Source of the DNA: Hydractinia symbiolongicarpus | Taxonomy: Eukaryota; Cnidaria; Hydrozoa; Anthoathecata; Hydractiniidae | Direction of reading: 5' to 3' | DNA length: 64,000 nt | NCBI RefSeq assembly: GCF_029227915.1 | Contig: NC_079877.1 | Coordinates: 17,844,851 to 17,908,850 of the forward strand | Shown: positions 19,404 through 29,275 of the stretch, one piece after another | Layout: the number at the start of each line of letters is the position of its first letter | Numbering within the stretch: the first letter of the stretch is position 1 | The notes under the pieces: generated by a model | Told to the model about the DNA's origin: nothing | Seen by the model: only the letters and a program-made list of their open reading frames with translations | The model's database searches: none | Program-made: the position numbers and the translations under genes

Positions 19404-20012
19404 CTAAAAAGTCAGCAGACAATGTGGAGCTAAATTTAATACAGTACATTATAGGCTTTTTTAACTAAAGCAACAGGTACAAAAATTAAAAGAAAGAAAA
19501 AAATCATATTTAAATTTACTATCGTAATATGGTGACAACATTATAGCACTTTTGAAACTTCGCGATCGCATATTGAGATCGAAATTTCAAATATACTGAG
19601 TGTGTCAAAAGGGGTTGCCACATCCTTAATATTTGAGGATCATTTTTGTTGTGGCTATGTTACACATTTGTTTACAGCACAGATATATATAGCAGACTTC
19701 AGTTCATTTTTAAAAAATGACTTAATCGTAATTTAGAATGGGTTCTGCCATTTTTTGGTTATTCAGGTACTGTCCAAGGAGAGCATGTTTATTTCTAGTT
19801 TACAAAAATATTTGTCGTCCTAATCCTTCAGTAAATCTTTAATTAACTGTGTGTGTGATATTGAAACCATGCTAAAACAATATTTACTGTCCCAAAAAAT
19901 TTAAAACAAATTGCACGTGGCAGGTTGCTGAATTGATGTACAAAAAGTCCTGAAATTAAAAATAATACGGAATAATAGCCTTCTTATGACTCAAATTGCA
20001 GTAGAAACATAC

Positions 20013-20138
20013 CTCATTTCGGATTCCACTTCGATCATGACAAGTGTAACGTACTATATTTGATCCAGCTGCATGTCTGTTTTCCCATTCCCACTTCGCC
20101 TTTTCTTTATAGTACTCTTTTTCCTCGGGTGAGAGATT
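20013..20138 (-). CDS. mael: Maelstrom exon 2, second half of HMG box
   Basis: 126-nt exon with acceptor GTTTGTTTTAG and donor GAG/GTATGT, phase 0 at both ends. LSPEEKEYYKEKAKWEWENR is the third-helix part of an HMG box, directly continuing exon 1 (28954-29094), which ends SKWQ in phase 0. The HMG box binds structured RNA/DNA in Maelstrom. The 8.8-kb intron between the two halves holds another gene and several transposons. Confidence 0.75.
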
Positions 20139-20516
20139 CTAAAACAAACATAAATTATTTATGCTTTAAAAGCCAATTAGAATTTCAAAGAATTAAAGTA
20201 TTAATTGGTTGTTTATTAAGTCAGCAGTAATAATAAACTGGTGACTGTAGTTTGCCACCAGTTTATGTCAACAACCATGGTAGTTATGAAATAAAAAGGT
20301 TTTGGCCATCAGAAAAAATCAGAAAACTGTCAGTTCCTTCTAACTACAAGTGATGTTTTGCTTTTGTATTTACTCAAAAAAAAATTAGTTAAAAAAGAAG
20401 AATTAGGTAAAACTTTTTAAAAAAGGAAGAACTGTTTGTCATTATGTTCATTATATCTTTTAGGTTTGGATGTACAGCTTTATGCCATAATTAAGAATAA
20501 AGATCTGTTCACATTC

Positions 20517-21046
20517 TGGTAGCAGAGGCTAGTTAAGAAGATGGCAACTAGAACAATCACGATGGCACAAAGGTATGGATTGCCCCAACTTTCTGAAGAT
20601 GGGGATTTTAAAGCAAGAGTCCATGATCTGGAATTACAGGAAGTAGTTACAGAACTTCTAAAAAAGAAACAAGGGCCAGTTGTTTATTTGATTTTAAAAT
20701 TTAAAAATACGTCAGGCATGTTCACCTTAACGAAAGAAGAATTAAATGAGACAATGGTTTAAATAAACTTGTTAATAAATTAAAAGAACTTTATGGTATT
20801 ACTGAAGATTAAGCCATGTTTAATGCTTACGAAAAATTTGAAACCTTTCACCGTTGCAAGACAATGTCGGTTAATGATTATGTAAATGAATTTGAACAGC
20901 TTAATCAAAAGCTTAAGAGTTTCAAAATTGAGTTACCAACTGCAGTTCTTGCATATCAACTACTGAAAAATGCAGATTTACCGAAAGCTGAACTAACACA
21001 TGCTACAGTCCCATCTCTTACAAGGGATGGCTTGGCATTAAAATGA
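20517..21046 (+). pseudogene. Copia-type retrotransposon gag relic with primer binding site
   Basis: TGGTAGCAGAG at 20517-20527 resembles the initiator-Met primer binding site of Copia elements. MATRTITMAQRYGLPQ starts at 20541; DFKARVHDLEL and KKKQGP match the conserved gag N-terminus. After a frame change near 20757 and a TAA near 20813 the gag continues (AYEKFETFHRCKTMSVNDYV, FEQLNQKLKSFKIELP) to 21046. No protease, integrase or reverse transcriptase follows, and no second LTR was found, so it is truncated. Inserted in Maelstrom intron 1, opposite in strand to the gene. Confidence 0.75.
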
Positions 21047-21124
21047 TATTTTTTGTAATTCTGCGAAGCTTAACTTGCTTTCTTTTTCATTTCAAGGTGA
21101 TGGCAAATTTTCTGTACCAGTTTC

Positions 21125-21416
21125 CTAAACTGTGGTATCCACAGGATAAAAAGCTGGCGTTGGCGATGAAAATGACACGGAATTGCTAAAGGATATGCGT
21201 TTTGGTTTGATGTTTCTTTCAAAAAGCTTTGGTAGAGAAGCAAAACTACTTTGGTGGCATCCAGGAGCACAATCTTTCTGAAACATGTGTTCTTCTGTTG
21301 CCATCATTTTGTGTATTAAACATTGCATGTAGACCTCATTGGCATTTAAAACAGCTATATGCCATTTTAGTTTGTCACATTTTTCTGTTAGGTTTGCTTG
21401 TAGCCGTTGGAATGAC
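21125..21416 (-). CDS. Terminal coding exon of an unidentified gene nested in Maelstrom intron 1
   Basis: 292-nt exon, acceptor TTATTTTAG before 21416, ending at TAG 21125-21127. It reads SFQRLQANLTEKCDKLKWHI, an amphipathic helix, then a cysteine pair (KDCAPGCHQSSF) and a serine-rich basic tail (NSVSFSSPTPAFYPVDTTV). No family recognised. The first base completes a split codon. A truncated copy of this exon lies at 18915-19159. Confidence 0.6.
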
Positions 21417-21645
21417 CTAAAATAAATGTTTTAACTTGGATATATAACCAGAAAGATAATTGTTATATTAAGAACAATTTAAGAACATTTTTAGGCTTTA
21501 TATTAAAAAAGTTACAAATATTTAAAGACTTCAAGTTGAGTTTTGTTATAAACAAAACCATGTAGCGCCAGAATAATCTTTGAAATTGTCAACCTCGCTT
21601 TTAGACCTTGTGTAAAATATTTGAGAAAAAGGAGTGTTTGCTTAC

Positions 21646-22347
21646 ATCAAAGTCTATGTTGTTTCTTAACAGCTTTTAGGTTGGCAGTTAACAGTAGTCG
21701 AAGAATTGGTGCATTATTATATTCTTTAAAGAAGTTGTATTCTTCAAAAGGTTGCACAGGAAAAATATCATTTTCCAGCTCTTTAGATGTGCCAGCAGGC
21801 TGATGATGCGCCTCATCGCAGGAGTTATTCTCGGGTATTCCACCACTTGCGTTTTTTTGAACAAGAGAGTGCAAGTGTTTTCACTTGCACTCTCCTGTTC
21901 CTCATTAATTTTCAGATTTTTTTCTTGCATGCAGCCAACAGTAACCATTTTAGCCTGAAAAAATAGAAAGAAAAGCTGCTTTTTCACCATCGCATTTGTA
22001 TTCTTCTTCAGTCCCTTCCCTATGTCTTCCTTTTTTAGAGATTGATCCTTTTGTTTCTTAATGAAGTCTTTGAAGTGTTTTACTGCATCTTCTTCATCTT
22101 CGGATGTTACTTTTGTTTTTTCTTTGCTATTCCTTTTTTTACATTTTGATGGTTGTTGACTTTTTCTCTTTCGTTTTCCAAAAGAATTTAGTAGCTCCTC
22201 ATTGGAAAGATTTGTATGCTCTTCTTCTTCTTCGTCTTCTTCTTCTGCTTCTTCTTCTAAGGTTTAACTGTCTTTCGTAAAGTTTTCAGCATTTTTAGGA
22301 TTATCAAGGTAGTTTGTTAAATCTTGGTTCAAAAAAAGTAGTGTCAT
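21646..22347 (-). pseudogene. Internal exon(s) of the nested gene: acidic/basic low-complexity protein, disrupted
   Basis: Acceptor TTTCTTTTTAG before 22347 and a consensus GTAAGC donor at 21645. A frame open for about 195 codons (22262 to 21688) has a glutamate run (EEEAEEEDEEEEEH), a basic nuclear-type stretch (GKRKRKSQQPSKCKKR), then KHFKDFIKKQKDQSLKKEDI. It begins after an in-frame TAA and is joined to the upstream exon only if a T7 run is one base longer. A shifted frame (PAGTSKELENDIFPVQPFEE) takes over past an A7 run near 21850. Homopolymer indels suggest either decay or assembly errors. Confidence 0.5.
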
Positions 22348-22419
22348 CTAAAAAGAAAGAAATAATTTAAAAAATTGTATTTTTGCCACAAAATAAAACG
22401 TTTATTAACAGGGACTTAC

Positions 22420-22791
22420 CGCTTAATTTTATTATTTCAGCACTTTCTACACTTCCTTTTACTACTATTTCCACCATGTCGGCAACTTTATATGCTTTAA
22501 TCTTTATATGTTTTGTTACCAATACCATCACAGTTTTATCTCGTTTAAAGAAAAATAAACCAGGCCCATAAGTTTTCAAAATTTTCTTGCAGACATTGTT
22601 GCAAATCGTTTATTCAGATCAACTAAATATGACAAAATGGTGAAAACGTCATTATGAGCATGCTGGAAAAAAATGTAATTTTTGAACAATTGATTTTGGC
22701 CATCTGTGATTGGTTTAAAATTTTCGCGACAATAACCGATATTTACTTTTATTGACACCTTGCTCTGTAGAGTGTATAATCTTGTCGTCAT
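22420..22791 (-). pseudogene. First coding exon of the nested gene, one frame change
   Basis: Starts MTTRLYTLQSKVSIKVNIGY and stays open to about 22576, where a one-base shift moves to LKTYGPGLFFFKRDKTVMVL and on to a consensus donor (AAGCG/GTAAGT at 22420/22419). Mixed alpha/beta character with no membrane segment. I do not recognise the family. Together with 22347-21646 and 21416-21125 it forms a three-exon gene in the same direction as Maelstrom and inside its first intron. Confidence 0.5.
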
Positions 22792-22950
22792 TTTTAAATA
22801 CATTCCAGCAGGTTTTAACTTGTCATTAGCATGTCATTAACGAATCCTTTAGAAACAATGACTGCACCATAAAAGAGTAAGGTAACACTTTGGACACACT
22901 CTTATTGAATACGGTAAACCTTTTCTCGAAATCATAAAATAATTGTACAC

Positions 22951-23520
22951 TCCAGTAGTAGTAAGGGATGAATTTAAGTACATTTCCGCTCCTTTGACAC
23001 CTTTACACCATCAACCCCCCTGCTTCCACCACCTCCACCCCCACATCAGCCTCCACTCTCCCAAAATCGGAAAATCCGACAGCATCCGAAAAACAAATCC
23101 GATTCCGATAAAATCCTACGCATGCCCAATAGCGACTAGCGGGAATAATGCTGACATCAACAAAAATAGAGATTGTGCAAGTGAGTAGGGGAAAGTCCCA
23201 TACTCAAAGGCTGTCCCCAAAACTCTGGTTGAGGTTCTATCCCATAAAAGAAAGATAGAGTGGTTTCAAAATATTCCAGATCGTTTCATGACACAGGATT
23301 TGTGCACCATAGTGGTTCAAGAGCACCCCAGGGCGCTTCAGTATGTTCCAGAACATTTCAAAACGCAAGAAATGTGTACCATAAGATTAACCATAAGATG
23401 TAAGATTAAAGAAACCATCAACAGTGTTGCACGTAATAAACACATAAACAGCAACTCGAGCAACTTCCTGAGATTTGGTTACCAGCCCTACAGAAGTAGT
23501 TACCTACATCTAGGTCCGAA
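22951..23520 (+). pseudogene. Left-end relic of a Polinton, with a DUF4116-like repeat protein
   Basis: 22951-23045 matches the left repeat of Polinton-1 (AGTAGTAGTAAGGGATGA, CGCTCCTTTGACACC, CCACCACCTCCACC). The subterminal DNA around 23150 also matches, including the start of the first gene (MLTSTKIEI...GKS). The protein that follows is different: a frame from about 23196 reads WFQNIPDRFMTQDLCTIVV then ALQYVPEHFKTQEMCTI, two copies of a roughly 23-residue ...xxIP/VPxxFxTQxxCTI unit resembling DUF4116-type repeats. Similarity ends near 23520. No right end found. Confidence 0.7.
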
Positions 23521-23639
23521 AATGTTAATTACCGTAATTAACTGTAATTATCAGCTCGTTTCTGATTGGTTAATTTTTATGAATTTCAATCCTCTGCAAT
23601 TATATAAATACATGCTCAACATCATTTTACTTTTCCCGA

Positions 23640-24193
23640 TGATGGGAGAAGGATCTCCCGAAACGTCGCCTACTAAACTATCATGTTCAAGAAATGATAA
23701 ACTATCCACAGTAATAATTTTGTGTGCAATTTCTTTCGCAAAGCGTTTTGTTGAAAAAAATAGCTTAGAATAAAATGTTAAGTAACATCTTTTAAAACTG
23801 ACCGATTTTGAAAAATATAAAAAAACATGCACAGAAACATTCTGAAAAATAATAGCTTTTTCCCAATTTAGTTTAATCTTTCGCGTAGTTAACAAATCAT
23901 TAAATTTCATCACTTGTGTTAATACCTAAGGGGATTTTATTTTGAATAAGTATTAACAATAAAACTCGCAGTTATGAGAAAATAATTACAGTATATATTG
24001 TTTTATCCAAAGCTTTTGTTAAATCACTCGCAACATAGCTCTCGCAAAGATCATTAAAGGTTACATTAACTTTATTTTTCGCGGGAGGTAACCTTTAAAG
24101 TAATCACGATAAACATAAGAATAAAGGGCTTCTGACTTGCAGGTAAAGGTGTTGTATAGCGAGTATGCGGAAGCTTACATTCGGACTGTACTG
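23640..24193. repeat. Dispersed repeat, inverted copy at 58582-59010
   Basis: The reverse complement of 58582-59010 aligns along most of this segment: shared blocks include CTGACTTGCAGG, GGTGTTGTATAGCG, ATCACTCGCAACATAGCTCTC and TTTCTTTCGCA. The right edge ends ACATTCGGACTGTACTG in both copies, so this is probably a terminal repeat of a DNA transposon. No protein seen. Confidence 0.7.
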
Positions 24194-25125
24194 TTGCATG
24201 GAGGCCACAATGCAACAATGTTGGAATTTTTGTTAATCAGGGAGACCACAATTTTATTGTGGTCCGCATGAACAATGCTAGTTACATGAACACGATGTTA
24301 ACAAACCTTTTTACAGTACTGTATCAAGGACGGCATTGCTGTCCTAGTTCCCGTGTTTATATTCTTTGCTGAAAAACTGAACTAACAAACTTGTATATAC
24401 CCATCTTCAAAAAACAACAAATTATCGAATAATTATTCCCACAACACTGCAATATACTTATTTCATTGCCTGGGCAAAAACCCCTCCACATATATAATAT
24501 TTAAAATTTGAAAACACTCTTAAAAAGATAAAAAAATGCCTACTTAAAAAGTTGTACAAAGTTGGGGTTACAAATGCTTCAGTTTTGAAAGTGATGATAA
24601 TTTTAATGTCATAAAAAGATTGCGCACTGTTTGTAGACAATATTCTGAAATTGTTAACGTGACCCATGCAAGGAAGAGAGTAGCGAAAACATCTTCAGAG
24701 ACATTTGTAAAAGGTATATATACATCCGTACTGAAAAAGAATAATTTCAAAGATCACATCAAAATCTTATACTCATGTTGCCGCTGTTATACGTTTATCA
24801 GAGAAAAATAGACCATTTTGGAGATTATGCGCCATTATGAATTTGCGGAACTCGGTGGTGCAAGTTGAACTTTGGACTTCACGTTTATTCAGTCATTTGC
24901 CTTGCGAAACTGCTGGCGGCAGGACAGTTTTGATTTTTGATATCTGTTTTTATCTTTGTGATACTAATTTTATGATATATATTTTGAAAAAAACTTTTAT
25001 TAGGCACTTATTTGTACTTTTAATTTCTTTTTGTACAATAAAGGCAACTTAATATATCCTAAAAGCCTTTAAACTAGCTAGCTAGCTAGCTAGAGGTCTC
25101 CCAAAAATGCTTTCTGTACTGTAGC
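24194..25125. other. Intron sequence with Tc1-like end and dispersed repeats
   Basis: 24285-24321 matches the right terminus of the mariner element at 25128-27210 (CACGATGTTAACAAACC...CAGTACTG) followed by TA, a truncated relative. 24808-24877 is an inverted match to 28545-28612 (GGAGATTATGCGCCATTATG). 25070-25095 is a CTAG microsatellite. Confidence 0.6.
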
Positions 25126-25127
25126 TA

Positions 25128-27210
25128 CAGTACTGTGAAAAGGTTTGTTAACATCGTGGTTCGTGTTTATTTCATGTTACGCACGAACCACGATAGCCCA
25201 CGATACGTATTTTTTTAAAAATCGTGGACCTCACGATCATGTTTCGTGGACTACACGAACGAAAATTAAATATAACATCGTGGCTTCCACGATAGATAAC
25301 TTCTATTGTAAAACAACAAAGACCGTATTAGTTTATCAATTAAATTAAAAACCGACGGCAAAAAAATAAATTAACATTTTTTTGTTTTAATTCGTTGTTA
25401 TAAGGCTAGCTATATAAAAGATTTTAATCCTTCGTGAATCAAGCGCCGTCCATAGGGTATTAAATAAAACTGTAAAATTTTAAATAATTCTTTCACAAAT
25501 TTATTTCTATTTTTTTTTTTTTAAAACGCATCTCTGTTCTAAATAAATGTTATAAAGGTTGTTTCATTTTAGTGTTACTCATCGTCACAAGCATGGTATA
25601 TACAATCAAGCGACTTTATTTCATGAATTTAAATTTTAAGGTCAAATGAAAAAAAATTTATACGACTATACGTTCCTATAACAATACGGAAGTTTTTACG
25701 CAGAATATCCACTTCTTTTCCCATGGTTGCGCTTCAAAAAATATGAAAGTCAAGATACTTGTTCTTACGGTTTTTAAACATATATACCTTACTGTCGCTA
25801 ACGCTTTATTACTTGGTGAAACAGGTCTAATATTATCTGGCGATTTCTGGTTATTATACATTTTTTTTAAAAGAGCGAGGTTAGTATTTTTTTTACACTT
25901 TCTTTTTCCACGCCAGGGCTTCAACCCTAGGGGCGAGTTGATTTTTTTAAAGTTTTTTATAAGAGTTTTTTCGTAACCCTTTCTCAGCCTTAAATTTCCT
26001 TATTTGTTTTCTTCCAAAATATTAAAATTTTTAAATAGATTGTTAAAATTATACTATTAAAAATCTGTTCGTAAAAAGTAAAATAATAGATTCAGAAATA
26101 AAGTCGCATTGAACTGCTGATCACGTTCTTATGAACTATTTTTTTATAACAACAAAATACCTGCATCAGGTTTTACGTTCATAAAAAGTCCACGTGGCTT
26201 CTGTTATTGAATAATTAATTATTAATGATGTGAAGTTTCGAAGCATTTTCTGTACAAATAAAATAGACAAAAATGACCTTTTGATCATTAAAAAAATGTT
26301 TGAAAATAATATTTCTTTCATGAATTTTAAGACTCATATTGCGCGGGATTTTAGGCTGAGCATGTTCTTATAAACTAATTTTTATTAAGAAATAATGTGT
26401 CTAATTTTACGTTCATAAAAACGTAAAATTAAATCTTCGAACAATTTTTGATATTGTTTGCCGTGAAATCTTTTTGCCATCTTCCTCTTCAATAATTTTG
26501 CTAATCTGCGTATAGGTCATTCTTTTTTGTTTAAGATTTATTATTCGCTGTCTGAAATATTTTGGAAGCACCATGTCTTGATTTGTAAATTGTATAAATG
26601 GTTTCGCCAAACAGAGCATCCATATTTAACTTTTTTTTTCAGCTGACTTTTAAAGACGCCGACAAAATTAGAGAAAGATACATCGGCAAAATAAATATGA
26701 CATAAAAGAAAGAAAAACTCGATGACCAAATACGCTTTTAAAATCTACTTTAATTTAATGACTGTTAAATATTTTGCATATATTTTCGGTTCAACGTTTT
26801 CTTAAACAGAGTTCTTTTGGCAAAAAAATATCGGCAAAACAATGAGATGTGTTTGAGACGGGCGTTATTAAAGTTTTAAAAACTGAAATTAAATTATGGT
26901 CAGACAAATTAAACTTTTCTTTACAAAATGACATTTCGTACAAAACATTTAATTGCGTCCGTTCGTTAAACTCAATAAAACAAATTACCGACGCTTTTGA
27001 AAAGAAAAAAAATTAAATCTATATAAATCGTGGAGCTCGCGAAAAAGATCGTGGGACAACCGATCCTTAGTGGAGATAATTATATTAGCGTGGTGGCCAC
27101 GATAGAATGTTTGAATATTTGTTATACACGAAGACCACGATTTTATCGTGGTTCGTGTGCACCACGCTCGTTACACGAACACGATGTTAACAAACCTTTT
27201 CACAGTACTG
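25128..27210 (-). mobile_element. Tc1/mariner-type element with 31-bp inverted repeats and TA duplication
   Basis: Both ends read CAGTACTGTGAAAAGGTTTG...ATCGTG inward and are flanked by TA (25126-25127 and 27211-27212). The only protein trace is at 26413-26619 on the minus strand: FRQRIINLKQKRMTYTQISK and ISRQTISKIVRRF, a Tc1-type helix-turn-helix. The catalytic domain is missing or unrecognisable, so the copy is non-autonomous. Hairpins of ACGAACCACGAT type occur inside both ends. Confidence 0.8.
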
Positions 27211-27212
27211 TA

Positions 27213-28953
27213 GCTATAAGGCTGTAATTAGTAATTAATGCTTGGTTAAAGGTAATTTCATTTTATATTTAGATATTTAAAATTGTGTAGCTGCTTTGTG
27301 CATTATAAAGATATTGGCATTGGATTTTAAACTTGGATTATACTTTACTTTAGAGAGAAATTTTTGATTTTGGAAATACCTTACTGGATTTGGACTTGAA
27401 CTTTGTTTTTGGATTTGTAAAGAAATGTTTAGGTTGTAATATTTGTAAAGATCTAGAGAGTTATAATCCATTGTCAAAATACTTGTCAAAACTCTATAGT
27501 GTTATTTATTCCTAAAGTGAAACTTAAGCTCGCAAAATAATCTGGCTTCTTCTCTATAACGGATGTAAAAATTTTCAATACACTGCCCATAGAGATACGG
27601 TAACAGGTTCAGTCGCAGATTTTAGGAATAGAGTCATGAGTCATTTTAATTGCAAATAATTTTTATTATTTTGATATTTTTATAATTTTGTTTCTCGGTG
27701 TATGTTTGACCCTTGATCCGTCTACTTAAACACTCCTATCTTTCTTTCAAGAGTGGTATTAGAAAGAATACCTGTCTTTCTTCCCTGCTTTCGCTATTGC
27801 CCTATAATTTTTTTGTACGCTTCCCTTATTAAAAAATATCAAAAAGGGAGAAATGAGTTTAGTTTACAGACTAAAGTGTTATTCAATTTTTTGTTTTTCT
27901 ATGTTATTTGTTTCAGTCACAATGTATATTTTACATGATTTTTTGTTATATATACGTATGTCTTTGTCGGTTTCTTTATCAGAACACGCAATTATTGCAG
28001 TAACTTATTACTAAAGTGTAAATCTTTATGATAAATAAATAAATTACTCTTTGAAGCTCGTTTGAATTATTGGCATAATAAGTTCCATAGCAGAAAAAGC
28101 TCGGGCGATTAACTCAACTATTACTCAGTCCACAAGAAGTCAGTCGGCTGCCTCACACTAAGTTCTAAAAAATCCTTATATATACGTTGTAAGAGCTGAC
28201 AAGAAGTCAGCCAGCTGCCTCACACTAAGTTCTAAAATATCCTCATACGTTGTAAGCGGCATAATTTAATCGTAAAAATATGTTTAAAGTTGATTAAATA
28301 TATCACTTCAGCGTTAAAATAATAATAAAAGACACTCAGTATCCCTACGTCCTACACGTGTATTTAATTGCTATTTCTAATTAATTAATAGATCAAATCA
28401 ATACGCTTAAATGAATGTTGTCTGGTGCTATCCCCTGTTACTTAGATAAAAACATTACGAAGACCTAGGCACGCTAAGAGTGTATACAAAACTCGTTTCT
28501 TTTTGTGTGCTTCAAGAGAGTTTTCTACTACGGCATATAGGGTTCAAAGTTCAACTTGCACCACCGGGCTTCGAAAATCCATAATGGCGCATAATCTCCG
28601 AAATGGTCTATAGAGCAGCAAAAAATGATATATAGCTATACCATTGTCATCAAAGTCAATCACTAACGCTAGTGGAGCTGCACAATAAACCACAATGTTA
28701 CCGTTCATTGGAACACTAATCCAAAATCAAGGATCCTAACTAACACAAAAAATGCAAGTAGCGCACTTAATCACTTTAAACACAATATTATTTTCCTGTT
28801 ATGGTTTAAAAAAGTACCATGTGAGATTTGCTGACCAGGAGAATCTGAAGTAAAATATATATAATATTGTCAATTGTCACAGACATTAAACTCACTCTTT
28901 TTCTTTCCAATTTTAATTCAGAAAATAAACAACCTAAAGTATTGCTAGCTAAC
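27213..28953. other. Maelstrom intron 1 sequence
   Basis: No gene. 28132-28256 is a tandem duplication of about 62 bp (AAGAAGTCAG...CGTTGTAAG twice). 28545-28612 is the partner of the inverted repeat at 24808-24877. Confidence 0.55.
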
Positions 28954-29094
28954 CTGCCATTTAGAAGCTGCAGCATCAATTAAGTCTTGGGTAGATCTAA
29001 TACTATGTCCTTCTTGAAGTAATTTATTTTTGATTTCATTAGCATATAACAAATAACCATTGGGTTTCCCTTTCTGGTTTTTCTTTGAAGGCAT
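28954..29094 (-). CDS. mael: Maelstrom exon 1, start codon and first half of HMG box
   Basis: 47 codons from ATG at 29094 to donor CAG/GTTAGC at 28954/28953, phase 0. MPSKKNQKGKPNGYLLYANE is followed by STQDLIDAAASKWQ, the first two HMG-box helices with the short basic leader typical of Maelstrom. Joining to 20138 gives a continuous HMG box. Maelstrom acts with piRNAs to silence transposons in the germ line. Identification rests on the HMG halves plus the MAEL exons at 14864-13612; the genomic order and phases agree, but at least one exon between 19319 and 14864 and the 3' end are missing from my model. Confidence 0.75.
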
Positions 29095-29275
29095 TTTTGT
29101 TTCAATTTGATAAAAGTTGACTAAATCTAGCTAATCCTGAGACTCATGAATGATCAAGCTTTATGAAGTTCCATTTTTTGCTCCATTTTTCCGAATTATA
29201 ATTCGGGAATAGAGGGAAAATTTTCCGTGTACAAACTGCGGAACGGAAAATTTTCCGCGTAGAAGAGAAAAAAAG

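Noticed and set aside
24568-24811. Overlapping short frames on both strands
   Set aside because: Lie in AT-rich repeat sequence next to a mariner end; no conserved residues.
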